Source: an uncultured Faecalibacterium sp. (GTDB lineage: Bacteria; Bacillota; Clostridia; Oscillospirales; Ruminococcaceae). Taken from it: a DNA stretch of 64,000 nucleotides. The translations under genes and the position numbers were made by a program. The stretch covers positions 1 to 64,000 of the forward strand of contig CAKSZS010000007.1 in assembly GCA_934525845.1 (NCBI GenBank), in the 5' to 3' direction. The notes below the pieces were generated by a model. That model saw only the letters and a list, made by a program, of their open reading frames with translations. It ran no database searches and was not told the DNA's origin. Every line of letters starts with the position of its first letter. The first letter of the stretch is position 1. Shown one piece after another: positions 49,754-58,769 of the stretch.

Positions 49754-50242
49754 ATGAAAAACCTGAAGAAGTTCGCGGCCCTGTTACTGGCAGGTGCCAT
49801 GGCCCTGCTGATGCTTACTGCCTGTGGCGGCGGTGGCGGCGGCGGGTCCGTTGACAAGACCGAAGAGCAGAAAGTAATGGAGAAGATCGGCAGCCAGAAG
49901 AACGTCCAAGTGACCAATGATGCAGAGCTTCGTGCAGTAGCTGAGGCACATCTGAACGAGGATCTCAAGATCGTCTGGAAGCTGGGCAACCATGCATTCG
50001 TGGGCGGCGTCTATATGAATAACCTGGGCGATGATCTGGTCATCACCGTTACTGCCAAGTACGATTATGAGGACACCCTGCTGAGCGATATTCTGTTCAG
50101 ACTGTCGAATTACATCGACACGAATGTCGATGCCAGCGTGAACCAGAGCGGCATTTGGTCTAAGGTAGGCGTTGTGATCAAGCATAACGAGACTCAGAGC
50201 TACATCGGTATCGCCATCCGGGTCAAGAACCCCCACAAGTAA
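49754..50242 (+). CDS. Putative lipoprotein with poly-Gly linker
   Basis: A 162-residue surface protein. Signal MKNLKKFAALLLAGAMALLM is followed by the lipobox LTAC and seven consecutive Gly. The mature domain (about 35-162) begins with an acidic helix and has alternating beta-like strands (VWKLGNHAFVGGVYMNNLGD, DLVITVTAKYDYED). No family is recognised. It has its own strong promoter, paired dyads and a terminator, so it is a single-gene unit, regulated. Confidence 0.8.
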   Translation: MKNLKKFAALLLAGAMALLMLTACGGGGGGGSVDKTEEQKVMEKIGSQKNVQVTNDAELRAVAEAHLNEDLKIVWKLGNHAFVGGVYMNNLGDDLVITVTAKYDYEDTLLSDILFRLSNYIDTNVDASVNQSGIWSKVGVVIKHNETQSYIGIAIRVKNPHK

Positions 50243-50261
50243 CCATCAATCATCATCCTTT

Positions 50262-50303
50262 CCCCCGGAGTGTGGCTGCAAAGCTGCCCTCCGGGGCTTT
50301 TTT
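50262..50303 (+). terminator. Intrinsic terminator after the lipoprotein gene
   Basis: CCCCGGAG (50263-50270) pairs with CTCCGGGG (50289-50296), followed by CTTTTTTG. Confidence 0.9.
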
Positions 50304-50344
50304 GTGCCTGTTGGCAGGAGAGGGGCCCCGGCCCCTTTTTGCGT

Positions 50345-50374
50345 TGTGACAAAACCTGCTGGCTGTGGTACAAT
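50345..50374 (+). promoter_or_regulatory. Likely promoter of the jetABC operon
   Basis: TGTGAC (50345-50350) and TACAAT (50369-50374), 18 bases apart; 37 bases before the jetA start. Confidence 0.5.
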
Positions 50375-50410
50375 AAAAGAGCATCGAATACAGACAGAAA
50401 GGACATTTCC

Positions 50411-51841
50411 ATGCAGCTGTTTGAACTGGTCAGCCCACGGCTGTTCCGCCCGTTGGCGGGGCCGAACCGGGCATTTTATGCGGAGCTACTGCTCCTGCTG
50501 TGGGAAGAGTGCCGCCATACGGCAGACTACAGCATTTCCCGGGCGGAAGCCGTCTCCCGGGCCGAGGATTATTTTGCCGCGCTGGCAAAGCCCCTGACGC
50601 TGGACGCCGATGGGGCCGGGGAGGAAGAGGAACAGCCCACCCGGGACCCCCACACGCTGGCGGTGGGCTTTCTTCTGCGGCTGCGCCGCACCGGCTGGCT
50701 GGAAGAGCAGCCCGGCAGCTACGAGAGCGAAGCCACCCTGGCCTTTGTGCCGGAGGTCACCCCGCTGCTGGAAGCGCTGGAAGAGATCCTGAATCCCCGG
50801 GTCATCACCTACACCGGCAAGCTGTACAAGGCCTGGCAGTTATTGCAGGGAGTCGGGGAGGAGAAAAGCCCCTATGAGAACGTTCTGCGGGAGGTGGCTT
50901 CCGACCTGGAAGCCCTGAACAGCTCCCTGCGGGCGCTCAATGCGTCCATCGGCCACTACATCGACCGGCTCACCCGCAACCGCACCCCGCAGGAGGTGCT
51001 GGAACTGTTCGACCAGTACGAGGAAAAGGTGGTGGCGGCGGCGTATCACCGCTTCAAGACCAGCGACAACCTGTTCAATTACCGCGCCTATCTGGAAGAA
51101 GGGCTGGATGCCTGCGAGGAGAATTATCTGCCCCAGCTGGCCCTGGATTATGCCCGGGTGGAGCGCTGTGCCCCCGGTGAGGCGGCACCCCGGGTGCGTG
51201 CCCTCATCCAGCAGCAGCGGGACGCGCTGGAAGAGATGAGCACCCTCATCCGGGAGATCGACGCCAGCCACATCCGTTACCGCAAGCGGGCGGTGCAGCG
51301 GGCACAGTTCCTGCTGCTGAGCGACCGCTCCTCCCAGGGCAGCGTCACGGCCCTGCTGCGCCGCTACGCCGAGGACATCAAGACCCCGGACCAGCTCTTT
51401 GCGCCGGACGACGGTCCGGTGGCAAAGCGGCTGCATCTGTACCCGGCGGCGGTGTTCGGGGAAAAGTTTCTGTATCCGCCGGCGGCACCCCGCAGTGCGG
51501 CCCCGCTGGCTCCGGTGCAGAGCGGGACGTTCGACCCGGAACAGCTGGAAAAAGAGCAGCAGCTGCTGCTGGAATATGCCCGGCTGGCCGTGACCGAGGA
51601 GAACGTGGCCCTGCTGGCACAGCAGGCGCTGGCGGCAAGGCCGCAGGTGGATGCCGCCGCTCTGGCGGAGGAATACCCGAACGACTTTGCCCGCATCATC
51701 GGCCTGCACACCTATTCGCAGTCGCCGCACCGGAATTATGACATTCAACTCACCGAAAACTGGGTGGAGCGCGGCGGCTTCCGGTTCCGGGACTTTGTCC
51801 TGACCCGCCGCAAGGAGGAAAACACGGATGGCAACGATTGA
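50411..51841 (+). CDS. jetA: Wadjet/MksF-type kleisin subunit JetA (DUF5716-like)
   Basis: A 476-residue protein resembling the kleisin of Wadjet type III condensins: an N-terminal winged helix (QLFELVSPRLFRPLAGPNRAF), a long helical middle rich in Glu/Arg (about 150-330) and a C-terminal winged helix (NYDIQLTENWVERGGF, FRFRDFVLTRR). It would bridge the JetC head pairs and bind JetB. ATG 50411 follows AAAGGAC. It overlaps jetB by 14 bases. Confidence 0.85.
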   Translation: MQLFELVSPRLFRPLAGPNRAFYAELLLLLWEECRHTADYSISRAEAVSRAEDYFAALAKPLTLDADGAGEEEEQPTRDPHTLAVGFLLRLRRTGWLEEQPGSYESEATLAFVPEVTPLLEALEEILNPRVITYTGKLYKAWQLLQGVGEEKSPYENVLREVASDLEALNSSLRALNASIGHYIDRLTRNRTPQEVLELFDQYEEKVVAAAYHRFKTSDNLFNYRAYLEEGLDACEENYLPQLALDYARVERCAPGEAAPRVRALIQQQRDALEEMSTLIREIDASHIRYRKRAVQRAQFLLLSDRSSQGSVTALLRRYAEDIKTPDQLFAPDDGPVAKRLHLYPAAVFGEKFLYPPAAPRSAAPLAPVQSGTFDPEQLEKEQQLLLEYARLAVTEENVALLAQQALAARPQVDAAALAEEYPNDFARIIGLHTYSQSPHRNYDIQLTENWVERGGFRFRDFVLTRRKEENTDGND

Positions 51842-52424
51842 TCTGTTGGAAGAGACCGCAAACTACCTGCTGAACCACTGCTTCGTGCTGGGCGGCGTGG
51901 AGGATCAGCGGGCCAAATATCTGTATGTGCAGGACCACCTCAACGAGGTGCGCCGGGTGTTCGCGCCGCTGGGCTACACCGTGCTGCTGTACCCCGCGCC
52001 CCTGCAGGCGGCCGCACTGGTCAACGAGCACGAGGGCAGTCAGGCCCGTCTGCTGAAGTATGAAAGCATCCTGCTGCTGGTGCTGCGGCTGCTCTACCTG
52101 CAAAAGCGGGAGAGCCTTGCCGCCAGCGCCGACCAGGTGCTGGTGACCGTGGAAGAGGTGCAGACCGAACTGCAGAAGATGAACCTGCCCCGCCGCCTGG
52201 ACCAGCAGACCCTGGAACGGCTCATGCGCACCCTGCGCCGGTACAATCTGGCCCGCCCGGTGGGGCGCCTGACCGGGCTGGACAGCCGCATCGAGGTATT
52301 TCCCACCGTGCTGCTGGCCCTGCCGGACGCCGATCTGGCGGATGCTGCCGCCGAGGCGGAGCGCACCCACGCCGAGCTGGGCCTGTATGAACGCGCGGAC
52401 GAGACCGGGGAGGCAGAGGAATGA
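51828..52424 (+). CDS. jetB: Wadjet/MksE-type subunit JetB (DUF4194)
   Basis: A 198-residue KITE-type protein with tandem winged helices. VEDQRAKYLYVQDHLNEVRRVFAPLGY and LLVLRLLYLQKRE lie in the first, MNLPRRLDQQTLERLMRTLRRYNLARPVGR in the second. It binds the kleisin and DNA in Mks/Muk complexes. ATG 51828 follows AAGGAGGA. It overlaps jetC by four bases (ATGA), so stoichiometric co-translation is likely. Confidence 0.87.
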   Translation: MATIDLLEETANYLLNHCFVLGGVEDQRAKYLYVQDHLNEVRRVFAPLGYTVLLYPAPLQAAALVNEHEGSQARLLKYESILLLVLRLLYLQKRESLAASADQVLVTVEEVQTELQKMNLPRRLDQQTLERLMRTLRRYNLARPVGRLTGLDSRIEVFPTVLLALPDADLADAAAEAERTHAELGLYERADETGEAEE

Positions 52425-55400
52425 TCGAATTAAAACGACTGAAACTCATCAACTGGCACAACTTTGAAAACGTCACCTTCGACTGCGCCCGCCTGACCTA
52501 TATGATCGGCGTGAACGCCGTGGGCAAGACCACCATTCTGGACGCCATCCGCTACTGCCTGACCACCAACCGGAATTTCAATGCCCTGGGCAACAAAAAA
52601 AGCGGCCGCACCCTGCAGGGATCGGTGCACGCCAAACAGCGCGGCGAGAACGCCTACCGCCGCCCGGGCCATACCGTGGCCTACATCGGCGCGGAATTCT
52701 GGGACAGCGCCAAGCGCACGCCCTTTGTCATCGCGGTGCGGGTGGAGTCCGAAGGCCCCATGCAGGAGCTGCACCCCGGCGACCAGACCTGGTATCTTTC
52801 GGAGGACGGCTGCACGCTGGAACAGCTGCCCTTCATCGACCCCAAGACCGGGGCACCCAGCGCCAAAGAGGACTTCAAGCCGGCCACGGGCCGTCTTTCC
52901 TATACCCGAAGCCCCAGCGAAGCGCGGGACCGCATCAGCCGTGCGCTGGGCATTGGCCGGGCATCCAGCCCGCTGGGCAAGAAGTTCAACGAGGTGTTCC
53001 AGATGGGCACCAGCATGGACGAGATCCCGAACTTCCGGGAGTTTTTGTACCAGTATATCCTGCCCCAGCCGGAGCTGGACCTGGACGCTCTGCAGGGCGA
53101 CCGGCTGGAGCTGGAAAACCTGCACGCCGTTCTGGCCGAGGCCCAGACCCGCGCCGATGCGCTGGAGGAGATCGTGAAATTCGGCCGGGAAGCCACCGAG
53201 AAGCAGACCGAAGCGCTGGTCAACCGGGGCGCGGCCCTGCTGGCCCGTGCTGCCGCCGACGGCGGGGAACAGGGAGTCTGGCAGGAACGTCTGGACAACG
53301 GACACCGCCAGCTGGACACCCTGAACGCCCGCTATGCGGAAGCCAAGAGTGCAGAAGCGGAGGCCCGCCGGGCTTACCTGACCGCCCACGGCGCGGCGTC
53401 GGCCAGCGGCGAGGGCCGGGCACTGGATGCCATGACCGAGGAGCTTTCTCACCGCAAAACGGCGCTGGAAACGGCTTCCCGCAAGGCGGCACAGGCGGAA
53501 GCCGCCGCCGCCAAGGCAGACGCACTGCTCACAGCCCTGCGCCGGGGCGGCCTTGCGTCCGGCATCAAACCGGCGGATCTGACCGCCGACACCCTGCCCC
53601 AGTTTACCGACTGGCTCACGGCGCAGGAAAAGCCGCTGGAAGAAGCCTATTTTGCCGCCCGGCAGAACACTGCCGCGCTGCAGAAAGAACAGGCCGACAA
53701 GCGGGCCGAGCTGGACGCCGTGACCGGCGGCAAGTGGGTGTACCCCCATGGGGACGCCGCTACCCGGGTGCGGGATGCCGTGAACGCGGAACTGAAAAGC
53801 CGCGGCATGAAGCCGGACGCCAAAATTTTCTGTGAGCTGCTGAACGTGGAGGACGAGAGCTGGCAGGACTGCGTGGAAGCCTGCCTGGGCGACCGCCGGT
53901 TCGACATCCTGGTGCCGCCCACCCACTACGAAGCCGCCAAGAGCGCTTTTGTGGCCCTGAAGGACAAGGTGGGACCCATCAGCCTGCTGGACACCCCGGG
54001 CATCCGCAAGGCCAACCGCCGCATGAACCGGCTCAGCCCGGACAGCCTGGCCGCGCAGGTCACCAGCGAAAACCCGCTGGCCGCGCAGTACGCGGAGACC
54101 ATCCTGGGCCGCATCATCTGCTGTGATACCCCTGACACGCTGGAACAGTACACGGACAGCGCCACCCGGGACCTGCTGCGGCACCACCCCTTCCGGCTGG
54201 AACGCCTGCGCACGCCCCAGCGGTTCATTGGTCTGGAAGCCCGCCGCGCCTGCGCCGGGGTGCTGGCCGAAGAGTTGGAAGCCCTCACCGAGCGCACCCG
54301 CACCGCCGCCCAGACCGAACAGAACCTGAAAGCCGCCTACAGCCAGTATCAGAGCTTCCAGCGCGGCACCGCGCCGCAGGAGCTGGCCGGGCTGTGGGAC
54401 GCCCGCGCCGCCGTGGAACGCGCCCGGGCGGCGGTTTCGGAACAGGAGGCCAGATTGGCCGAATGCCGCGAGAACCCCATGCTGCAGGAGCTGTACCGGG
54501 AGGAAGAAACCCGGGAAGCCGCCTGGGAAGCCGCCCGCACCGCCGTGGAGCAGGTGGGCGGCGACATCCGGGTGTGCGAAAAGCAGCTGGCTTCCTGTGA
54601 AGCAGAGCAGAAAAAGGCCGGGGACACCGCCGGACAGAGCGCAGACGCCGTGCAGAAGTTCTTTGCGGCGCATCCGCTGGTGGAGCCGCTGGCCCGCACC
54701 CGGATGCTGGCCCTTGCCCCGGCGGACAAGCCCCGTGCCGCCGCCCAGACCGCAGAAAAGGCCCAGGCCAAGCTGGACGATGCCCTGGCCGTCTACCTCA
54801 CTGGCACGCTGGAACCCGCCCAGAAAGCCTACAACGAGCACTACGTCTGCGACTACCCGCTGGGTCTGGCCGGGCTGGACCAGTACCGCGCCCAGCATGA
54901 GAGCCTGGTGCGCATCGACCTGGAGCGCTACGCCGCCCGTCTGGAACAGGCCCAGCGGGACTGCAAGGACCGTTTCCGCAAGGACATCCTCTTCCGCATG
55001 AAGGACGATATCTTCAACGCCCGGCGGCAGTTCCGGGAGCTGAACAAGGTCATGGAACAGCTGACCTACGGCGAGGAGGTCTACCGCTTTGAGCTGGAAC
55101 CCAGCCGCGACCCCCAGCTGGCCGCGTTCTATCAGGTCATCGTGGACAAGGGCAACCAGCAGATGACCGAGGACAACTCGCTGGACAACCTGGCCGCCAC
55201 TTCCGACCCCGCCTATGAGCGGCAGGTGGACGAGCTGATGGAAAAGATCATGGCGGATGTGGACGAGAACACCCGCGCCCGGCAGGAGGGCCGCTCCACC
55301 GGCGGAACCACCCTGTCGGATTATGTGGATTACCGCACCTATCTGGACTACGACATCAAGGTGACCAACCGGGTCACCGGCCAGCAGGCCTATCTGTCCC

Positions 55401-55714
55401 GGGTCAGCCGGGATTCCTCCGGCGGCGAGAACCAGGCCCCCTTCTATGTGGCCATCTGCGCCAGCCTTCTGCAGATCTACCAGAAGAGCGAGAACAGCAT
55501 CCGGCTGGTCCTGCTGGACGAGGCCTTCAGCAAGATGACCAGCGACCGCATCCGCCCCATGATGGAGCTGTTCCGCCGCCTGCAGCTGCAGGTGATCCTC
55601 ATCTCCACCGTGGAAAAGAGCACCGCCATCCAGCCCTACTGCGACATCACCTATTCCATCGTGCGCCACGGCAACGCCAACGCCATTGCACCGTTTGTGC
55701 GGGTTGCAGAGTAA
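52421..55714 (+). CDS. jetC: Wadjet/MksB-type SMC ATPase JetC
   Basis: A 1,097-residue SMC-like ATPase. Walker A is VNAVGKTTILDAIRYCL at about residue 31. Two coiled-coil arms (about 225-450 and 610-900) surround a hinge-like middle with FCELLNVEDESWQDCVEACLG. The ABC signature is SRDSSGGENQAPFY, and Walker B is IRLVLLDEAFSKM. It should entrap and extrude DNA loops. No JetD nuclease gene follows; the next gene, on the opposite strand, is an S51-like hydrolase. Confidence 0.92.
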   Translation: MIELKRLKLINWHNFENVTFDCARLTYMIGVNAVGKTTILDAIRYCLTTNRNFNALGNKKSGRTLQGSVHAKQRGENAYRRPGHTVAYIGAEFWDSAKRTPFVIAVRVESEGPMQELHPGDQTWYLSEDGCTLEQLPFIDPKTGAPSAKEDFKPATGRLSYTRSPSEARDRISRALGIGRASSPLGKKFNEVFQMGTSMDEIPNFREFLYQYILPQPELDLDALQGDRLELENLHAVLAEAQTRADALEEIVKFGREATEKQTEALVNRGAALLARAAADGGEQGVWQERLDNGHRQLDTLNARYAEAKSAEAEARRAYLTAHGAASASGEGRALDAMTEELSHRKTALETASRKAAQAEAAAAKADALLTALRRGGLASGIKPADLTADTLPQFTDWLTAQEKPLEEAYFAARQNTAALQKEQADKRAELDAVTGGKWVYPHGDAATRVRDAVNAELKSRGMKPDAKIFCELLNVEDESWQDCVEACLGDRRFDILVPPTHYEAAKSAFVALKDKVGPISLLDTPGIRKANRRMNRLSPDSLAAQVTSENPLAAQYAETILGRIICCDTPDTLEQYTDSATRDLLRHHPFRLERLRTPQRFIGLEARRACAGVLAEELEALTERTRTAAQTEQNLKAAYSQYQSFQRGTAPQELAGLWDARAAVERARAAVSEQEARLAECRENPMLQELYREEETREAAWEAARTAVEQVGGDIRVCEKQLASCEAEQKKAGDTAGQSADAVQKFFAAHPLVEPLARTRMLALAPADKPRAAAQTAEKAQAKLDDALAVYLTGTLEPAQKAYNEHYVCDYPLGLAGLDQYRAQHESLVRIDLERYAARLEQAQRDCKDRFRKDILFRMKDDIFNARRQFRELNKVMEQLTYGEEVYRFELEPSRDPQLAAFYQVIVDKGNQQMTEDNSLDNLAATSDPAYERQVDELMEKIMADVDENTRARQEGRSTGGTTLSDYVDYRTYLDYDIKVTNRVTGQQAYLSRVSRDSSGGENQAPFYVAICASLLQIYQKSENSIRLVLLDEAFSKMTSDRIRPMMELFRRLQLQVILISTVEKSTAIQPYCDITYSIVRHGNANAIAPFVRVAE

Positions 55715-55735
55715 AGAAAAAAGAGGGCTGTTGCC

Positions 55736-55869
55736 AACCCTCTCAGTCAAACCCCGACGGGTTTGCCAGCTCCCCCGAAAGGGGGAGCTTTTATTATGCG
55801 TAACGGTTAGATGCATAAGACCTCGCCCTTCGGGAGAGGTGGATTTGCAAAGCAAAGACGGAGAGGGTT
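55736..55869. repeat. Palindromic element E2 after jetC
   Basis: Ends AACCCTCTCAGTC (55736-55748) and GACGGAGAGGGTT (55857-55869) are inverted at 12 of 13 bases. Internal hairpins are AAACCC/GGGTTT, AGCTCCCCC/GGGGGAGCT and ACCTC/GAGGT. Same plan as E1 in the gyrB-gyrA gap. It may serve as a terminator for converging genes. Confidence 0.75.
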
Positions 55870-55871
55870 CG

Positions 55872-56609
55872 TTACCGCAGCGGCAAAACATCCTCATCCT
55901 CGTTGATCTCTTCCATGGTGCCGTCCGCAAAGTACCAGGCTTTGCCGTACAGGGCTTCGTGGCCGTCGGCGCACAGGATGTAGGAGCCGTCCGGCAGGGC
56001 GAGGAAATGCCGTTTTCTGCTGTCGGCCAGGGCAATGTCCTCCATCCGCTGTCCGTCCAGGATGTGCTCCCGGATGAACTGGTAGTGGGGAAGGATGCGC
56101 GTTTTGGTCAGGCCCAGGCCGTTCAGCCAGCGGCAGTAGCCGGGGTCGGCGGCTTCGCCCGGCTCCTCCGGGGCGGCATACACCAGCCGGGCGGCGTTCA
56201 TGGAACCGGCGCTCACCCCCATCACGATGCCGTGATAGTTGTGGAACAGCCCCGGCAGGCCCAGCTGGGCGAAGAAATGATTCTGGGTGGGCACATGGCC
56301 GCCGCACAGCATCACAAAGCCGCTCTGCGGCAGCAGGGAGCCGATCTCCTCCGCATTGCGGCTGTCGCAGGGAACAAGGTCGGTCAGGGGCAGGTGGGCA
56401 TCCGCAAAGCTCTGCAAAAACACCCGGCACATTTCGTCATTCTGTTCGTGGGCGTCCGGGTCAGCGGCGATGGCCAGACCCAATACCGGGTGGTCCGGCC
56501 ACACGGCCCGGAGGTTCATCACAAAGTGGTTGCGCGTGTCCAGCACGGGCACCGCAGGACCCGGCTCAAAGGGACAGCCGCTGGGGCTGCTGGTCAGAAA
56601 CAATGTCAT
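55872..56609 (-). CDS. Peptidase S51 / cyanophycinase-like (class I GATase-fold) hydrolase
   Basis: A 245-residue protein with the S51 elbow GVSAGSMNAARLVYAA (nucleophile Ser), followed by LGLTKTRILPHYQ with the conserved His. LCGGHVPTQN is the typical glycine-rich turn. These enzymes remove Asp dipeptides or degrade cyanophycin-like polymers. ATG 56609 (MTLFLTSSPSG) follows GAGGAA; an ATG at 56651 is less likely. Confidence 0.85.
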   Translation of the reverse strand: MTLFLTSSPSGCPFEPGPAVPVLDTRNHFVMNLRAVWPDHPVLGLAIAADPDAHEQNDEMCRVFLQSFADAHLPLTDLVPCDSRNAEEIGSLLPQSGFVMLCGGHVPTQNHFFAQLGLPGLFHNYHGIVMGVSAGSMNAARLVYAAPEEPGEAADPGYCRWLNGLGLTKTRILPHYQFIREHILDGQRMEDIALADSRKRHFLALPDGSYILCADGHEALYGKAWYFADGTMEEINEDEDVLPLR

Positions 56610-56692
56610 AAACGATTCCTCATAAGGTTTGCAGGCAGGATACACCTTCATTCTAGCACAAATCCCCGCATCGCGGCAGAGCCAGAATGACC

Positions 56693-56738
56693 AAAAAACG
56701 CCCCCGCTTTTTGCTGTTTCGCAGAAAGCGGGGGCGTT
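56693..56738 (-). terminator. Terminator of the second MATE gene
   Basis: AACGCCCCCGCTTT (56697-56710) pairs with AAAGCGGGGGCGTT (56725-56738). On the minus strand it is followed by TTTTGG. Confidence 0.9.
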
Positions 56739-56741
56739 GAC

Positions 56742-58091
56742 TCAGGCCTTGCGGTAGTGGAACACGGAATCCTTGCGGATAAACATGGTCACGCTGACCG
56801 CCAGCGCGGCCAGTTCCGCAAAGGTGACCGCCAGCCAGATGCCGTCGACGTCCAGGACGGCGGGCAGGATCAGCACGGCGGCGATCTGGAACACCAGAGT
56901 GCGCAGGAAGGAGATCAGCGCACTGGTCACGCCGTCGCCCAGCGCCGTGAAGAAGGAGGAGGCATACACGTTGAAGCCCATGATGAGGAAACTCAGCGCG
57001 TACAGCCGGAAGGCGTGGGTGGTCAGCTCCAGCAGGTCGGCGTCATAGCCCACAAAGAACCGTGCTACATAAGGGATGATGACCATGGAAGCGGCGGTCA
57101 TGGTCACGGACACCACTGCAATGAGCCGCAGGCTCTTCTGGTAAAGGTTGTGCACCTCGGCATGGTTGCGTGCGCCGTAGTGGAAGCTGACAATGGGGGC
57201 GCTGCCCACGGCGTAGCCCACATACACGGCCACGAACAGGAAGGCGGCATACATGATGACGCCGTAAGCGGCCACGCCGTTTTCGCCGGCCAGCCGCAGC
57301 AGCTGGTAATTGTACAGGATGTTTACCAGAGACATGGACAGGTTGGTCATCAGCTCGGAGGAACCGTTGATGCAGGCGTCCCGCAGGACTCCGCCGTAGA
57401 ACTCCGTTTTACACAGGTGCAGGCGGCTGGAATTGTTGTGGTTGAGGAAGTAGAACACCGGCAGCACGCCGCCCACCAGCTGGCTGATGAAGGTGGCAAT
57501 GGCCGCGCCCTCGACGCCCCAGCCCCACAGGCCCACCATCACCACGTCCAGCACCATGTTGGTGCAGCCTGCACCCACGGTGAACCAGAAGCCCAGGTTC
57601 GGCTTTTCGGCGGTGACGAAGAAGCTCTGGAACATATTCTGCAGCGCGAAGGTGGGCAGCGACACCATCAGGATGCGGCCATAGCGCACGGCGTAGTCCA
57701 GCAGTTCGCCCTTGGCACCCAGCAGCACCGCAATGGGCCGCAGGAACACGATGCCCAGCACGGCCAGCACGCTGACCGATACCAGCGCCGCCAGCAGGAA
57801 CATGGTGAAATAACGGTCGGCCTTTTTCTGGTCGCCCTCGCCCAGCGTGATGCCCACGATGGCGCTGCCGCCGGTGCCCAGCATAAAGCCGATGGTGCCC
57901 AGCAGCATGGGCAGCGGCATGATGAGGTTGACCGCTGCAAAGGCCGTCTTGCCCACAAAATTGGACACGCACAGGCCGTCCACGATGCCGTAGATGGAGG
58001 TGAACAGCATGGTGCCGATGCAGGGCAGCACGAACCGCAAAAGGCGGGGATAGGTGAAATGATCGGAAAGTTGGATCTTATTTTTTGCCAT
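56742..58091 (-). CDS. MATE-family efflux transporter, MepA-like
   Basis: A 449-residue, twelve-helix MATE exporter. N-half signature YGIVDGLCVSNFVGKTAFAAVNL, glycine-rich GFMLGTGGSAIVGI, and C-half AYGVIMYAAFLFVAVYVGYAVGSAPIVSFHYG. Its first 14 bases overlap the end of the MarR gene, so the two form an operon. This pairing mirrors mepR-mepA, in which the MarR protein controls drug export. Confidence 0.93.
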   Translation of the reverse strand: MAKNKIQLSDHFTYPRLLRFVLPCIGTMLFTSIYGIVDGLCVSNFVGKTAFAAVNLIMPLPMLLGTIGFMLGTGGSAIVGITLGEGDQKKADRYFTMFLLAALVSVSVLAVLGIVFLRPIAVLLGAKGELLDYAVRYGRILMVSLPTFALQNMFQSFFVTAEKPNLGFWFTVGAGCTNMVLDVVMVGLWGWGVEGAAIATFISQLVGGVLPVFYFLNHNNSSRLHLCKTEFYGGVLRDACINGSSELMTNLSMSLVNILYNYQLLRLAGENGVAAYGVIMYAAFLFVAVYVGYAVGSAPIVSFHYGARNHAEVHNLYQKSLRLIAVVSVTMTAASMVIIPYVARFFVGYDADLLELTTHAFRLYALSFLIMGFNVYASSFFTALGDGVTSALISFLRTLVFQIAAVLILPAVLDVDGIWLAVTFAELAALAVSVTMFIRKDSVFHYRKA

Positions 58092-58569
58092 GAGAGTTCC
58101 TTTCAGTTTGGGGTGCGGCGGATTCGGTCAGAGCCGTGATCTCCCGTTCAAAAAAAGTGCACTGCTGTTCGCACAGGGCCACAAGCAAAGCGCGGTCCTG
58201 TGCGGTCAGCTGAGACAGGCCGCGCTCCTCGGCTTCCATCAGCGGGGTGATGACCCGATGACACAGGGCAGCCCCGGCGTCGGTCAGCTTCACGGTCTTG
58301 CCGCTGCGAGCCCCGGGCCGCTGTTCCAGCCGGACAAGGCCTTTTTTGACAAGGCCCGTGATGGTAAAGTTGATGGTCTGCTTGGGGTACATCCACAAAG
58401 CGCAGATGTCGTTCTGGGTCAGATACGTGTCGGTCTCCCACAGGGAGTACAGCACCCACAGGGTGGGGTCCGACAGGCCGCAGGCCACGGCGTAGTTGTG
58501 ATATTGTTCGTTCAGGCGCTTGCAGTACTGGTTCATGGCCAGATTCTGCGCTTTGATCTCGGCGTCCAT
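58078..58569 (-). CDS. MarR-family transcriptional regulator
   Basis: A 163-residue winged-helix regulator: recognition region YLTQNDICALWMYPKQTINFTITGLVKKGLV, wing RLEQRPGARSGKTVKLTDAG, then dimer helices. ATG 58569 follows AAAGGAGG. It likely represses itself and the MATE gene through operators at 58588-58642. A drug-like ligand is inferred. Confidence 0.9.
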   Translation of the reverse strand: MDAEIKAQNLAMNQYCKRLNEQYHNYAVACGLSDPTLWVLYSLWETDTYLTQNDICALWMYPKQTINFTITGLVKKGLVRLEQRPGARSGKTVKLTDAGAALCHRVITPLMEAEERGLSQLTAQDRALLVALCEQQCTFFEREITALTESAAPQTERNSHGKK

Positions 58570-58587
58570 AGCGTCCCTCCTTTTTAA

Positions 58588-58647
58588 AAATCCCAAATTG
58601 GATTTGAGCAGCCGGAACAGTATAAATCCAAAATTGGACTTTGTCAA
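58588..58647 (-). promoter_or_regulatory. marR-mate promoter with two MarR-type operators
   Basis: On the minus strand TTGACA (58647-58642) and TATACT (58624-58619) are 17 bases apart. The spacer is occupied by an AATCC-N5-GGA-type palindrome (58626-58640 core ATCCAAAATTGGA). A second copy (AATCCCAAATTGGATT, 58589-58604) covers the transcript start. A degenerate third word, AAATCCAAGG, lies near 58663. Confidence 0.85.
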
Positions 58648-58769
58648 GACTAAGCAGCGGTAAAAATCCAAGGTTATGGGCCAAAATTTAAAATCTGTCT
58701 ATTTTCTGGGTGCATCAAATCTGATAGAATGATAAGGAATTCCGAACAAAACGAAAGGAGCCTTTTCTT

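Noticed and set aside
55872..56609. JetD nuclease of the Wadjet operon
   Set aside because: The product has an S51 GVSAGS elbow and no Toprim or DUF2220 motifs, and it lies on the opposite strand.
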